From NCBI GenBank assembly GCA_964019055.1, contig OZ025215.1:10770208-10834207 (forward strand): DNA of 64,000 bases, given 5' to 3'. The DNA comes from Anthopleura xanthogrammica (Eukaryota; Cnidaria; Anthozoa; Actiniaria; Actiniidae). How positions within the stretch are numbered: the first letter of the stretch is position 1; each line of letters opens with the position of its first letter. Shown piece after piece: positions 22,587-33,419 of this stretch. The position numbers and the translations under genes are program-made. Under the pieces are notes generated by a model, which was not told the origin of the DNA, did no database searches, and was given only the letters and a program-made list of their open reading frames with translations.

Positions 22587-23248
22587 TGCTGGCTATTTGT
22601 TCGATACGATCCGAGGGTAAACTGAAGCGATTTGGAGAAGCTGCCAAAAGGTTTCGAGGGAGAATGACTTCGATTGGCAGGAAAAGATCCGTGACTTTGA
22701 ATTCACTGGATCCATTTTTTCGCCATGATCGACACAAGGAAAGACTGAAAACGTCAGGTATTAATTCTCTTGCTTCTGGGATCGCGTTTTTATCGAATGG
22801 ATCTAGACCCCGGTCGTGTACATGGCATGGTAATGAAGACCAAAGAGGTCCTATTATTTCAGGAACATCAAACAACAATAACAACAGTAATAACGACAAC
22901 AACACTGATATAAGTGACTTGAGTCATGAATCCGAATTCAATACCAATGAAAAATTACGACAGATTATCGCCGAAGAACTTGAAAAGGAACTACAAGGAA
23001 AAAATTATGACAGTCCCAACTGCGTCAAGCAGGCTGCCAAGATAAGCCAAGGTGTGGAAACTCGAGTAAAGAGCATCTCAAAAACACACACCAAAGTTGT
23101 TGCCGTTGTATTTATCGGTGAAATTCGCGACCAAGGGATCGAAATAACCAGTCAATGTTTGTGGGATCCTTTGACTGATAGTTTTGCTACTGCAAGCTTT
23201 CGTAATCATTCTCTTTTTGCTGTATGTACTGTGTTTACAGTTTCTTAA
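22587..23248 (+). CDS. Tctex1-type dynein light chain domain protein (copy 1)
   Basis: Encodes a C-terminal Tctex1/DYNLT domain of about 96 residues, the fold that forms dimers on dynein intermediate chains and in ciliary dyneins. Seen directly: helix 1 region LRQIIAEELEKEL, CVKQAAKISQGVE, the strand KVVAVVFIGEI, the signature SQCLWDPLTDSFATASF and an ending LFAVCTVFTVS just before TAA. The N-terminal extension is basic and Ser-rich (RKRSVTLNSL), with an Asn-rich run encoded by AAC repeats. Without the exon at 20718-20828, the first in-frame ATG is at 22664, giving 194 residues. An AATAAA at 23607 could be the polyadenylation signal. It is the only family member here on the plus strand. Domain assignment is firm; the start is not. 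Confidence 0.82.
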
Positions 23249-24461
23249 CTCGACCGGAAAAAGTTTTTTTTTCCGCTGCGAATTTACTGGTATTATAAAT
23301 CCTCTGTGCCCCCAAGGTCTTCACGGAAAAAAATTCTTCAAAATTTTGAAGTGCATGGCTTGGGCAGTTTTAACTTTAAAGCTCAAAATATTGTGTATTT
23401 TATTATATGTCCTGGCGTCATCCTTGCACCATGATAGAGTATGGCATATTGGCAGTAATTTGAAGATAAACGATCTGTTCAAGACTCCAGCTGAAGTGCA
23501 GTTTTCTTTAAAAGAAAACCACTCAACTTTGACCTCAGCTTTCACAATATAGACAAAAATCTTTTAATACGTCAAGAAGGTAATGTTAATTAACCTTGTA
23601 GAACTGAATAAAAATACAATGTATATAAGATATAAGCAAGATAGACTCCACTGAACCTGACCCCTATTGATTACTGCAAAGTCTGCCCCTTCATGACAAA
23701 TTATTTATACTTTGAAGTACGTTTTAACTGTGTAAAATATTTTTATATATTTTGTGTAAAACGTTTTATAACCATCTAGATAATATCTAGAATATTTTAG
23801 GACTCAATAACTAGAATATCTTAAATAGTTTCAGCGATAAAGGCTGAAAAGACATTGTTTGACAAATGTTGAAGGAGAATCGTGGCGCTTTTTTTGCAGA
23901 AAAAAGTGTAGTATCTCAGACGTTCAGTAGCTTAAATTATTGTAGGATAGATAGTAAGCAAGTAAGCTTACTTGCCTTAGTAAGACCGAAGTGAAGGTTT
24001 ATAGTTACATAATTTATTTTAGAATAACCTCGTAAAACAAAGATGTATATATTTAGAAAATGATTTCTGAGTGAATTTCTATAATTTGGGCTTAAAAACA
24101 ATCTTTATCATTCACGAAATACGCCTTCAGGAAAGCATGTTTAGTAACAGATGGTTTGAGTTTAGTTTGGCGCATTTTTTTGCCTGAAGACAATTCTCGC
24201 CCCTAAAACAAACAAATTTTCAGGCTTGAAATGTTATAATTTTCGCTTGACTTGGGCGCTTTCATTATGAGGTAGTTCTTCTAATGGTAATACATATTTT
24301 CCACGTCTGTGCATCGGACAGGATAGGCAGACACATATATCGCTAGGGTCAAAATGATAATAAGCTGTAGATGACAGGTCTGGCATTTCCAGAAGGAAAT
24401 GAGCTAAGCTGACATATCTTCGCGGGAATATTTGTTCAGAACATAGTGTAATGGCTTCTTA

Positions 24462-24759
24462 AAGTCAAAACGGCTCAAGCGTACCCCCCTAGGCTCCATT
24501 ATTGATTTCATTATTCGAATATTGAGTTGATTATTCACTCTGAGTTTTCATTAATAAATCGAAGACTCCAAACTTCACATTCATTTCACAACTAAAATTC
24601 TAAGGGATGGCCTTCATGGGGAGTTTTTCTACCTTGACATGGCAATTGTTGAAGAATCGAATCAAAATTTAAGTTTGGAGTCAGAGTGAATAATGAACTC
24701 AATATTCGAATGAATTCATTAATGGATTCTAGGGGGGTACGCTTGAGCCATTTTGACTG
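24462..24759. mobile_element. MITE family B, copy 1 (298 bp, TA target duplication)
   Basis: Long TIRs, about 85 bp with mismatches, start AGTCAAAACGGCTCAAGCG. They continue through TATTCGAATATTGAGTTGAT and are flanked by TA. The second copy is at 63081-63397. Confidence 0.88.
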
Positions 24760-25419
24760 TAAGACATCTCCACAAGAATCAACAGAATTTTATCCCCTTG
24801 TGATTATCAGTGTTATTCATTCCTTCCTTTATTGACAAATTAAAACCCTCACAGTATTGCGGCATAACCTTTTGTGAAAGAGTTCTCATTTGATGTTATT
24901 GAAATTGCAAATGTTTTGAGAACATTATTTTGTTTTCGAGCTCTTCCTCTTTACTTCAATTAATTTTTTGATCCCATTAGGTTAACGATGTTGATATTTT
25001 ATTAAAAAGCTGGTCAAAAGTAATCAAGAGAAACGCAATAAGTAATTATCGAACAGAATATATAAAACAGATGAAAGACCGTCCATGCTTCTGATTCACA
25101 CCAACCTGCAAATGAGCAAAAAATGTGCCAAAAAATTCCTAGGAAACTATGGACTTGATGATTAATATATATTATGTCATCCGTCTATCCAGTTCGTTTC
25201 CTTAAACATTTTTATTTAGTTTTCACTTTACTAAGAAACTAGTATTTTTTTAACGTAGAACAAATCATCCAAGACATCCAACTGTTGGCAGATGAAGACC
25301 TCTGAAATTCAATAGGTGTCAATATTTTTTTAGCAGCTATCATCAAAATATATTAATTGAAACGCCAGCTTCTTTTTCTGTAATGGGCACGTGTGTTAGC
25401 AACGTTTCGGTCTCTCCTC

Positions 25420-25520
25420 TGATTCACTCGACAAGGGTTTTTTCTCCAGTTTTCCAGAAAACCCAGCACACTAAATTTAAGTTTGATCTGTCAGTTAGCC
25501 GTTCCCTGAGGTTTTGTTGA
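25420..25520 (+). mobile_element. SINE-like fragment
   Basis: Contains GGTCTCTCCTCTGATTC, TTTCTCCAGTTTTCCAG and GATCTGTCAGTTAGCCGT, the last also present in the fragment near 44300. Confidence 0.45.
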
Positions 25521-26075
25521 AAGTCAATATTCGTACAGAGACTTGGTTTATGTACAATTTCGTCTGTTTATTCAGGCAAAAAGTAAATAGTGCCATCATA
25601 ACTGGATTTATGACCTCAAAGATTTTCCTCATAAACGAAGAAGAAAAGTCATTTCGTCCTCGGTAATAGCGTTAATGGAAAGGTTTTAAAATTTTTGTTT
25701 TTAGCAATTTCCCAACAGAATTTTTTACCAAAAAAGATTTAGCAGAGAAAACTTGCTGTTTTAATTCTCTCATTAGCATGGTAGAAAGCACCGGCCATTG
25801 TTTCCGCGAACAAACAGAATGTACAAATTGAGTTCCCGCGTTGCCCTTGAATTGAAATGTTTTTTTTAGTGCTTTGCCCTGCCACTTGGGCTTCCTGTGT
25901 AGTTCGCCAAAAGCTCCATTTAAATTAAAGTAAAAGGAAACTCGGAGTGAGAAAAAAACTTTTATTCGTAAGACGATGAAAAGCTGCGTAATTATGGTGA
26001 TAATATTGAGTAAAAAAAATGTAATGTAGTACCTTGAGGAAGGAAATAAGTATTATAGGCAGCACGTCGGAATAT

Positions 26076-26155
26076 AGCTCAATTTGGAGGGTAAAATAAT
26101 AGGTTCGAATTCTCAGGAGTTTGAAATTCTTTTGTTTTGCCCTCCAAATTGAGCT
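26076..26155. repeat. 80-bp perfect-stem hairpin
   Basis: AGCTCAATTTGGAGGGTAAAA at the left and TTTTGCCCTCCAAATTGAGC at the right form arms of about 21 bp with one mismatch. Weaker pairing extends outward (GCACGT on both sides). Probably a miniature foldback element. Confidence 0.7.
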
Positions 26156-26804
26156 GCTCTGACGTCACGTGCAAGAGGTCTATATTCCTCTATTAATTAA
26201 ATGAAGAGACGAGAGGAACTCAATAACCTTCAAAAAACATGCATTAGTGTAGTCATTAGAGTAGTTTTTGTATTAGCGGGAAACGATATGGTAAATTCAC
26301 AGCCCTACTGTAGCCTTACTGTATCTTCAGTAACGTAACTACGCATTGCGATTGGCTGAACTACTGGAACGCAAGGCCAGGGACCGGAAGCCATTTCAAT
26401 GATATGGCATGTCGTACGGCGTTTACGTGCTGTAAATCAGTACCATATGTGCCCCACTCATACGAAAACCACTCAATTAAATGAACTACAAATGGAACAA
26501 TGCAATCATAGATAGCTTTGAAGTAGTATTTTTAAATAGATTGGTTTCGTGTCGCTTCATTGGATTTCAAGTGTAGACCATTGAATCAGATATGTGTTCT
26601 TTGGTAGTTTTATCGCTGTATGAAGTAGATGTGGATCACAGATGTGTCCTATCGAAGATCTTACACCCCTCCACTTGACTGATTGTGATAGACAATCTCA
26701 TGAATCTTGTTGCTAAGTAATATAAGAATCAGGTCAACAGCTAGGTAACACGGCTTATTAGAACATCTAGTTAACACGGCTCATTAGAACATCTGCGCAC
26801 CTAC

Positions 26805-27000
26805 GCCGCCCTTCCTCCCTCCCTCTTTAGCCCTCCCCTATCTCTCCCTCCCACCCTCCCTTGCTTCCGATCCTCACTCCTTCCCTCCCTCCCTCTTCAG
26901 CCCTCCCCTATCTCTCCCACCCACCCTCCCTTTCTTCCTCACTCCTTCTCTCCCTCCCTCTTCAGTCCTCCCCTATTCTCCCTTGCTCCCTCTCTCCCCA
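26805..27000. repeat. CCTCCCT-rich pyrimidine tract
   Basis: Three loose copies of a CTTCAGCCCTCCCCTATCTC-type segment in a C/T-rich stretch. Confidence 0.7.
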
Positions 27001-27884
27001 TACCGTTTTGAAATTACAAACATGGGATCGAAGACTTTTGTAACCTCTTTGTGTTTGTTTACTCTTGGTTTATGTCTTTAAGATGTTGGTGAAAGTTTAG
27101 GGAAGGTAGAAGTGCCATACGAAACGTGTTTTATCCTACTTTTACTTTGAATAAGATCTAAAAGCACCAGTGAAAACTCAGAGCTGCGTAAACATTAGTT
27201 ACTGGACTACCTACAATATGGCAAATCTCTAGTCAATTATTTTATTGTGCTTCCTACCTACACATCGAATCATTGTGTTACAACCGTTCTAAATCACAAA
27301 TTTTAAACTAAAATCCCGCTGAACCTTTGCCAGGATATTAACAAAGGTACAAGAATAGCTAAAGCAATTTACTGCAATTTATTTTGAAACATCTTTGAAC
27401 TTCGTTCCATAGATTGTAACCTGTGTTCCGAGAGGCTCGGCCAAGTTTTTCTCAGTTTCAATGATTCTCGGTCTTAGTCCTTCTCGGTCGTAGGTTTCTT
27501 AGTTTCGATGACAAAACCTACGAACAAGAAACACTGGAGCGAGATACTTTGTGGAACCAAAGGTACATATGAATTAAATTGCCTTTCTGACCATGATAAG
27601 TAAAACCTTGTTTGGGCTGCCTGTGCATGGATCAAGTCAAGAGGTCGCTACAAAAATCGTAAAATCACGTGACGACCATTACTGATATCTCTTATGTCTT
27701 TTAACTAGTTGTCATCAAGTTTGTTTACTGTTTTTACAATTTAGAGATAAAATACAATATTTGGTTTCCTTTGTATAACAACTGTCTTGTACGTATTCCA
27801 TGGAAAAGTTTGTTTTTTTTCCAAAAGAAAACTGTTTTGTCTTCTTGCTTAGTATCCTAGTGTAAACCTCCAAAATTGACTCGG

Positions 27885-28460
27885 TTATTCTTGATATATA
27901 CCAAAAACCGAAGCAGAAGCGAATAGGGTGTCGTTACAAAACGATGAAGAGGCAACACGATCAAACGACGCATCCCATAAACACCTACTAGCGATTCGGA
28001 CGTCCTGGTTGTTGACGGACCCGATGTGGACAACACAGACCAGCTTATACCGATCATACCCCAGTAACTTAACTTTACCCTTGATTTCCTCTGCGATTGG
28101 TACAAGAAGTTTTCGACAGCGCTCAGCACTGTAAGACATATCAGACAGTCTTTCTTTGAGGATGATTTCGATGAGGTCAGCCACTGGTTTTGTCTTGAAT
28201 CGTTTATTCTCATCCGGTTCTGTCTTGTAGCTGTTGGAGTACTTGGGAATACGTTGCGAGGCTTCGCTAACTGGATGCGCGAATCGTGGCATAGCAATAG
28301 ACTTCCTTCGACTGCCATATAACGTGCTGGATTGAGATGAAGTGGAGAGTCGTCTGTTATTATATCGGGCCATGTCTGGTACTAACGATGGTCGGCGTGA
28401 ATGAAGTGTATCAGGTGCAATGGAATTGCGGTGACTTGAACTATCACTTGCATGCATCAT
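27885..28460 (-). CDS. Tctex1-type dynein light chain domain protein (copy 2)
   Basis: A single open exon of 191 residues with a tandem ATG-ATG start at 28460. Residues 1-92 are a Ser/Arg-rich, probably disordered extension including GSRRKSIAMPRF, an R-R-x-S site. Residues 93-190 are a full Tctex1 domain: VADLIEIILKERL, YKLVCVVHIGSV, RIASRCLWDASFDRVASSSF, and the canonical ending LFASASVFGIYQE. It is the most canonical of the four domains here. The convergent neighbour upstream on the plus strand is copy 1, about 4.6 kb away. Likely role by family: dynein-associated or ciliary light chain; the partner is unknown. Confidence 0.88.
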   Translation of the reverse strand: MMHASDSSSHRNSIAPDTLHSRRPSLVPDMARYNNRRLSTSSQSSTLYGSRRKSIAMPRFAHPVSEASQRIPKYSNSYKTEPDENKRFKTKPVADLIEIILKERLSDMSYSAERCRKLLVPIAEEIKGKVKLLGYDRYKLVCVVHIGSVNNQDVRIASRCLWDASFDRVASSSFCNDTLFASASVFGIYQE

Positions 28461-30496
28461 GGAAAACTTAGGCTCTAACTAAACGAGACCCGGCAGAATC
28501 CAGAGATTTAATCCTGTATGAGTGTCGACCAAGGAAAGAACCTTTTAGCACCGTGTCATCCAAAGCTTCAGATCTTTGCAGCAAGATGCCTTTCCCAGCG
28601 ATATTGAGTCTTCTCCTTTTTAATTACCACTTTTAATTGCTTTATGCCAAGTTTATAAGTATCACTAAAACCAACTCTGTACTCAAAAGCATTCTTACAC
28701 TTCTAGTCATCATGTACAACCACTTCAAACAAAAGAACCTTTGACAGCCGAAGTATTAATTTATAAATAATTAAGTCATTTTCTCGCGATAAACCAATGA
28801 AGAATTGTCCACTAATTATACCCAGACAAAAGACCGTTGCCAGGTGGATTACTAGTCCCTGTGGAGTAATAAGAAGTTGATATTACTTTTTCTCTGTTTA
28901 CCGATGTTAAGCAAGTGTCTGTGCGAGAAATGTCAAAAATGAGGGCAGTTTTTGAATACTTTGTCTTGAACTATTGTACACAATTGAACGGCGTAGAATC
29001 CTTGTGCTGTCTTATTTCACAAGAACGTCACTTATAGACTTCTCACAACAGATGGAGAGTCGATGAGAAAACAAATATTTGCTAGGAAACGTGAAAGAAA
29101 ATTCCATTATTCGAGTTTAAATCAGTGTTATAAACTCAGACTCGAGTACCAAAAAGGATCATTCGGATGAGACAAGTACTGAAAAGTTTTTCTCTCTCGA
29201 AGAATATTTTTCATCCCACAAAAGCGACAATTAATATAGTAGGGTAATTTGTTTATTGTAGTTAATGTAAAGAAACCGGCAAAACAAACAAAAACGTGAC
29301 ACGACTCCAACGTGTGATTCACGAAAGAAAATTTCAACAAAAAATTTACAGTAAACTATCCTCTTCAGCCTTGTTTTTGAAACAGAATGTATTTCTCGTC
29401 TCTCTTTCGACAAATAGAAAGTTTAAGTGTTTGTTGTCGCTAGTTTTGACTTTCAAGAAGTTCTTGTTGCCATGGAGATGCTGAATGTAATGACATGAAT
29501 GAAGTGGATTTTGATGAGGAGTGATAATAATGTGTTTACAAAGTTGACGTGCAATAACCTTCGCTGCTTATTTATTTTGCCCTTTTCTTCCATCATTTTC
29601 CTTTTACCGTTTCTTTTTTTAGCGGTAATAAAAAGATAAGGTGTGGGAAATGTTTTCTACCGCCATCTTTGCTTGATTGTAATCAAATAAATGAGCCTCG
29701 TAAATGTCACTGCCATCCTTCAAAGAATGGCAAACACTGCTCTTAATCTTTAATCACCGATGGAGTACCTAGTAATACAAAAAAAAACTCGCCATTGCCG
29801 AGTTTCGTATATTCTACTGGGTCGAAATCGGACAATCGTGAAAAATATCTCCTTTTCCCAGTGAATTTTTGTTCATTCGGTCAAAATCGGGCTGCATTTT
29901 TCGAGCTTAATGGTATTATACAAGTACATATATAAAAATCTTCATTTGTATCCAGCCTGGTCAGCAGTTGCCCGGTCTCCCCAGTCCCTTCACTCGATAT
30001 GAAACCCGGCTATTGAGGTGGTAATAAAATTCCACACGAGACCGGAACGTCTCAATATTGATATAAACTTATTTTCATGTTTATTATTTATTGGTGTTTG
30101 GGTTGATAGCTTGTATTTTTAAATATGATGATCCTTCTCTTCCTTATTAAAGTTAAAAATTCTTACTAAAAAAATTGGTGTTTCCATGGTAACGGAAAGT
30201 TTCCTGTTAACTCTCACGCTGAAACATGTACACCTTACAACTTTTTTTTAGAAACTGTTTCCATTTTTGATACTGATAAGCCCAAGGGTTGTTATTTCCA
30301 TTTTTGAAGTATCTTAATTAAATGTTCCGAAACTAATGCAACATTTCCTTCCTTTCTTCTTTCTCTTCCTCATTCTCCTTCATCTGCGTCTTGAAAAATA
30401 GTCTAGACACCATGAAAATGAATCCTATTAATTAGTATACCTAACAAAGGTCACTCAACATTATCGGTAGCTAAGTGAATATTTTTTAACTAATTC

Positions 30497-30896
30497 AATG
30501 AGTTGTATTTCTTATTGATTCAAGTAGCCATAGTCAATGATGTAAGGATGTAAACAACGCTGTTAATGAATTACTGAATGAGTTGTATTTCTTATTGATT
30601 CAAGTAGCCATAGTCAATGTTGTAAGGATGTAAACAACGCTGTTAATGAATTACTGAATGAGTTGTATTTCTTATTGATTCAAGTAGCCATAGTCAATGT
30701 TGTAAGGATGTAAACAACGCTGTTAATGAATTACTGAATGAGTTGTATTTCTTATTGATTCAAGTAGCCACAGTCAATGATGTAAGGATGTAAACAACGC
30801 TGTTAATGAATTACTGAATGAGTTGTATTTCTTATTGATTCAAGTAGCCATAGTCAATGTTGTAAGGATGTAAACAGAACTGTTAATGAATTACTG
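30497..30896. repeat. Tandem array, 80-bp unit, five copies
   Basis: Copies start at 30497, 30577, 30657, 30737 and 30817, each beginning AATGAGTTGTATTTC. Differences are few (for example CATAG/CACAG, AATGA/AATGT). High identity implies a recent expansion. Confidence 0.95.
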
Positions 30897-30984
30897 AGTT
30901 TATTTTGGCGCCAAATAAGCTACGCTCGCAACTCGTGACTGTAGTCATGAGTCGCCAGTACGCAAAATTTAATACAGCGAAACA

Positions 30985-31097
30985 AATGTCTTCTCCTTCT
31001 CCTTCTCCTTCTCCTTCTCCTTCTCCTTCTCCTTCTCCTTCTCCTTCTCCTTCTCCTTCTCCTTCTCCTTCTCCTTCTCCTTCTCCTTCTTCCTCTT
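30985..31097. repeat. (TTCTCC)n hexanucleotide array
   Basis: About 17 perfect TTCTCC units, giving Ser-Pro and Lys-Glu open frames on the two strands. Confidence 0.96.
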
Positions 31098-31675
31098 CTC
31101 CTCTTTCTCTACTGATCTACAATAGTCCTTTTCTTTTGTTATTTTTTTCCTCCCAGTCATCTTTCTTTTCATTCCTATTTCTATTCCCCTATTTACATTT
31201 CCCACCCTATCGTTCTACTCTCTTTACCTTTGTTTTCAATTTTCTCTGTTTTCCCCTGACTATTTTCAGAATGAACGTAAGAACAACGCAACTAAATCAA
31301 TTCTAATTAATTTAACTTTTATTATGTTGTCATAAAATATACATTGATTTAATAGCTTCCTGAGCCACAGGCTCCTTCCATTTGACCATAATTGGAACTA
31401 TCTCTCAAATCAAATCATTTTATGCACAAATTTGTTCAGGTCGGCTTTCACCGAGTGCCTCAATCCTATAACCATTCAGCCGCAATAAGTTATATACTTT
31501 GGATCTAATGTACAATATATATCAATCCTATGTACAAAATAAGTATTTACCCATCGATAGGATTGGTTATTTATTTAGACGATTATCTGGAGTATCAGAA
31601 GTGTCTTAAAAATCATTTTTCAGAATCACGTGTGCTAGCAGAACCCTGATAATATGAACATCGAAGGCACTGGAT

Positions 31676-32066
31676 AAGTGTCCGTAATAACAGGGTGTCC
31701 GTATTAAGCAGGTTAATGTAAGAGTAGATGCATATCACTGGGACAAGAACAAGTGTCCGTAATAACAGGGTGTCCGTATTAAGCAGGTTAATGTAAGAGT
31801 AGATGCATATCACTGGGACAAAAACAAGTGTCCGTAATAACAGGGTGTCCGTATTAAGCAGGTTAATGTAAGAGTAGATGCATATCACTGGTACAAAAAC
31901 AAGTGTCCGTAATAACAGGGTGTCCGTATTAAGCAGGTTAATGTAAGAGCGCATGCATATCACTGGTACAAAAACAAGTGTCCGTAATAACAGGGTGTCC
32001 GTATTAAGCAGGTTAATGTAAGATAAATGCAACCCACTGGGGAAACTAGTGTCCGTATTATTAAGC
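31676..32066. repeat. Tandem array, 75-bp unit, about five copies
   Basis: Units contain GTGTCCGTAATAACAGGGT and GTCCGTATTAAGCAGGTTAA. Spacing is 75 bases, a multiple of three, so a minus-strand frame stays open across all copies and shows a 25-residue periodicity. I regard that frame as a by-product. Confidence 0.93.
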
Positions 32067-32586
32067 AGGTTTTTCATAAGCGGGGTTCGATTGTGGTCTT
32101 AATCCACCACACCCCCACTTAATCGTTAAGAATCAGATTTGCATCTAACGTGTCTGTCACAAAGCCTGTTTCAAACAAGATAATCCATTGAAGGATCACG
32201 AGAGTCAAAGTTTGGCCAAAATATTTCTGTTCCTATAAAAACACAGATATCCGCTCCGGTCTGTTGAGTCCTGTTCTTACTTGTCTATTCTTCCTTGTTT
32301 TCAAAACATCATATACCTCCGACAACAACAATAATATTGATAATAGCAAAAAGTTATCGGAAAAAATGGCTTGTTATGGAGAACTATTTGTAAAACGATA
32401 TTCCAAATGGTTTTGTTTTGAAATTTAATCTTAACTGACCGCTTTACGACTGCTTGCGATGTTTTCAGACAATTATTTCAAAACTCATTCAATTTCTTTC
32501 GTTTTCTAATGATATTACTTTAAATATATTGCTACAGTAGTGTGTATCATTAAGTATATGTACAATCTTGAGTTGAAAACATTTTT

Positions 32587-33216
32587 CTATTCTGGTATTG
32601 GCGAGGGCCTTCCGCAGCTCTTGGTAGACATAGAGGTCGTCGCTGCAGACTTCTTCTCGAATTTCCCGTCGTAGATTCCGTAAACAGTACCCAAAGCATA
32701 CAAATCCTCGTTTTTATAAAGGAATTCCGCAAAATTGTCTTCATCCACAGAAGTTTTAGCGTTGTCCCAGACACATCCACTCTCTACTACAGGTGCTGGC
32801 TTAATCCTCCTTGTAATAAGACAAGTACAAGCAAATTTGTAGTGAGGCATCTCAAGTTCGCTCATTTTGTCTTTAATGATGTTGGCGATGTCCCTCACAG
32901 CAGAGTTACATTCTTTGGAGCTGTAACTTTTTCCATACAGTTTGTTCTCCAGAACATCGTGGATAATTTTCCGGACAGCAGTACTGTTGAATGCTGAGGA
33001 TTTTGACTTCAATTTTTCAGGATCAATCGGTATTGAATGTGTTCGAATACGTTGAGGGAAGTCCGCGTGTGTCATGACGAATTCACCATGGTCGGTCTCC
33101 GTCAGCTTGGGTCGTTCTGCCTCAAACAGAGACTTACTGCGCTCTCGAGTCTTGCGCGGATTCACAACCGCAAAGGATGGGTCCTCCTCTATTATCCTTT
33201 CCTCAATTGTCTCCAT
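32587..33216 (-). CDS. Tctex1-type dynein light chain domain protein (copy 3)
   Basis: 209 residues from the ATG at 33216. The frame is open to about 33410 without another ATG, so an upstream exon joined near 33283 (ACCTATTAG acceptor) is possible. Residues 24-63 carry a basic, Ser-rich motif (RSKSLFEAERP, then DHGEFVMTHADFPQR) shared with copies 4 and 5. The Tctex1 domain covers about residues 81-184: VRKIIHDVLENKLYGKSY, HYKFACTCLITRR, SGCVWD and LYALGTVYGIYDG. Compared with copies 1 and 2 it has extra residues between the CxWD signature and the final strand, and a Ser/Lys-rich tail (to GRPSPIPE). Probably a divergent dynein light chain or an adaptor with the same fold. Confidence 0.85.
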   Translation of the reverse strand: METIEERIIEEDPSFAVVNPRKTRERSKSLFEAERPKLTETDHGEFVMTHADFPQRIRTHSIPIDPEKLKSKSSAFNSTAVRKIIHDVLENKLYGKSYSSKECNSAVRDIANIIKDKMSELEMPHYKFACTCLITRRIKPAPVVESGCVWDNAKTSVDEDNFAEFLYKNEDLYALGTVYGIYDGKFEKKSAATTSMSTKSCGRPSPIPE

Positions 33217-33419
33217 CTTTTTTGTTTCCTTAGGAAGCCAGCGCAGATTACGCTGAAGGTGTTTGTGACCTTTACGAGCCTTTCTAATAGGTTTTACCGA
33301 GTTACAGACCACAGATCTGTTTACGTCCGATCTTAGCAAGTCTTGTCTATTTATAGAACCAGATACGATCGATTTCAAATTTTTGTACCCACAGTTTAGC
33401 TTTCCACCAGGTGGCTATT

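Larger units (their letters stand above)
23249..27884. other. Intergenic region
   Basis: No gene is supported. It holds MITE family B copy 1, a SINE-like fragment, a short hairpin and a CT-rich tract. The remainder is AT-rich unique sequence. Confidence 0.65.
28461..32586. other. Intergenic region
   Basis: No gene is supported. It holds an 80-bp tandem array, a (TTCTCC)n array and a 75-bp tandem array, otherwise AT-rich sequence without recognisable exons. Confidence 0.65.

Noticed and set aside
30497..30896. CRISPR-like array
   Set aside because: The 80-bp units are contiguous with no unique spacers, in eukaryotic DNA.
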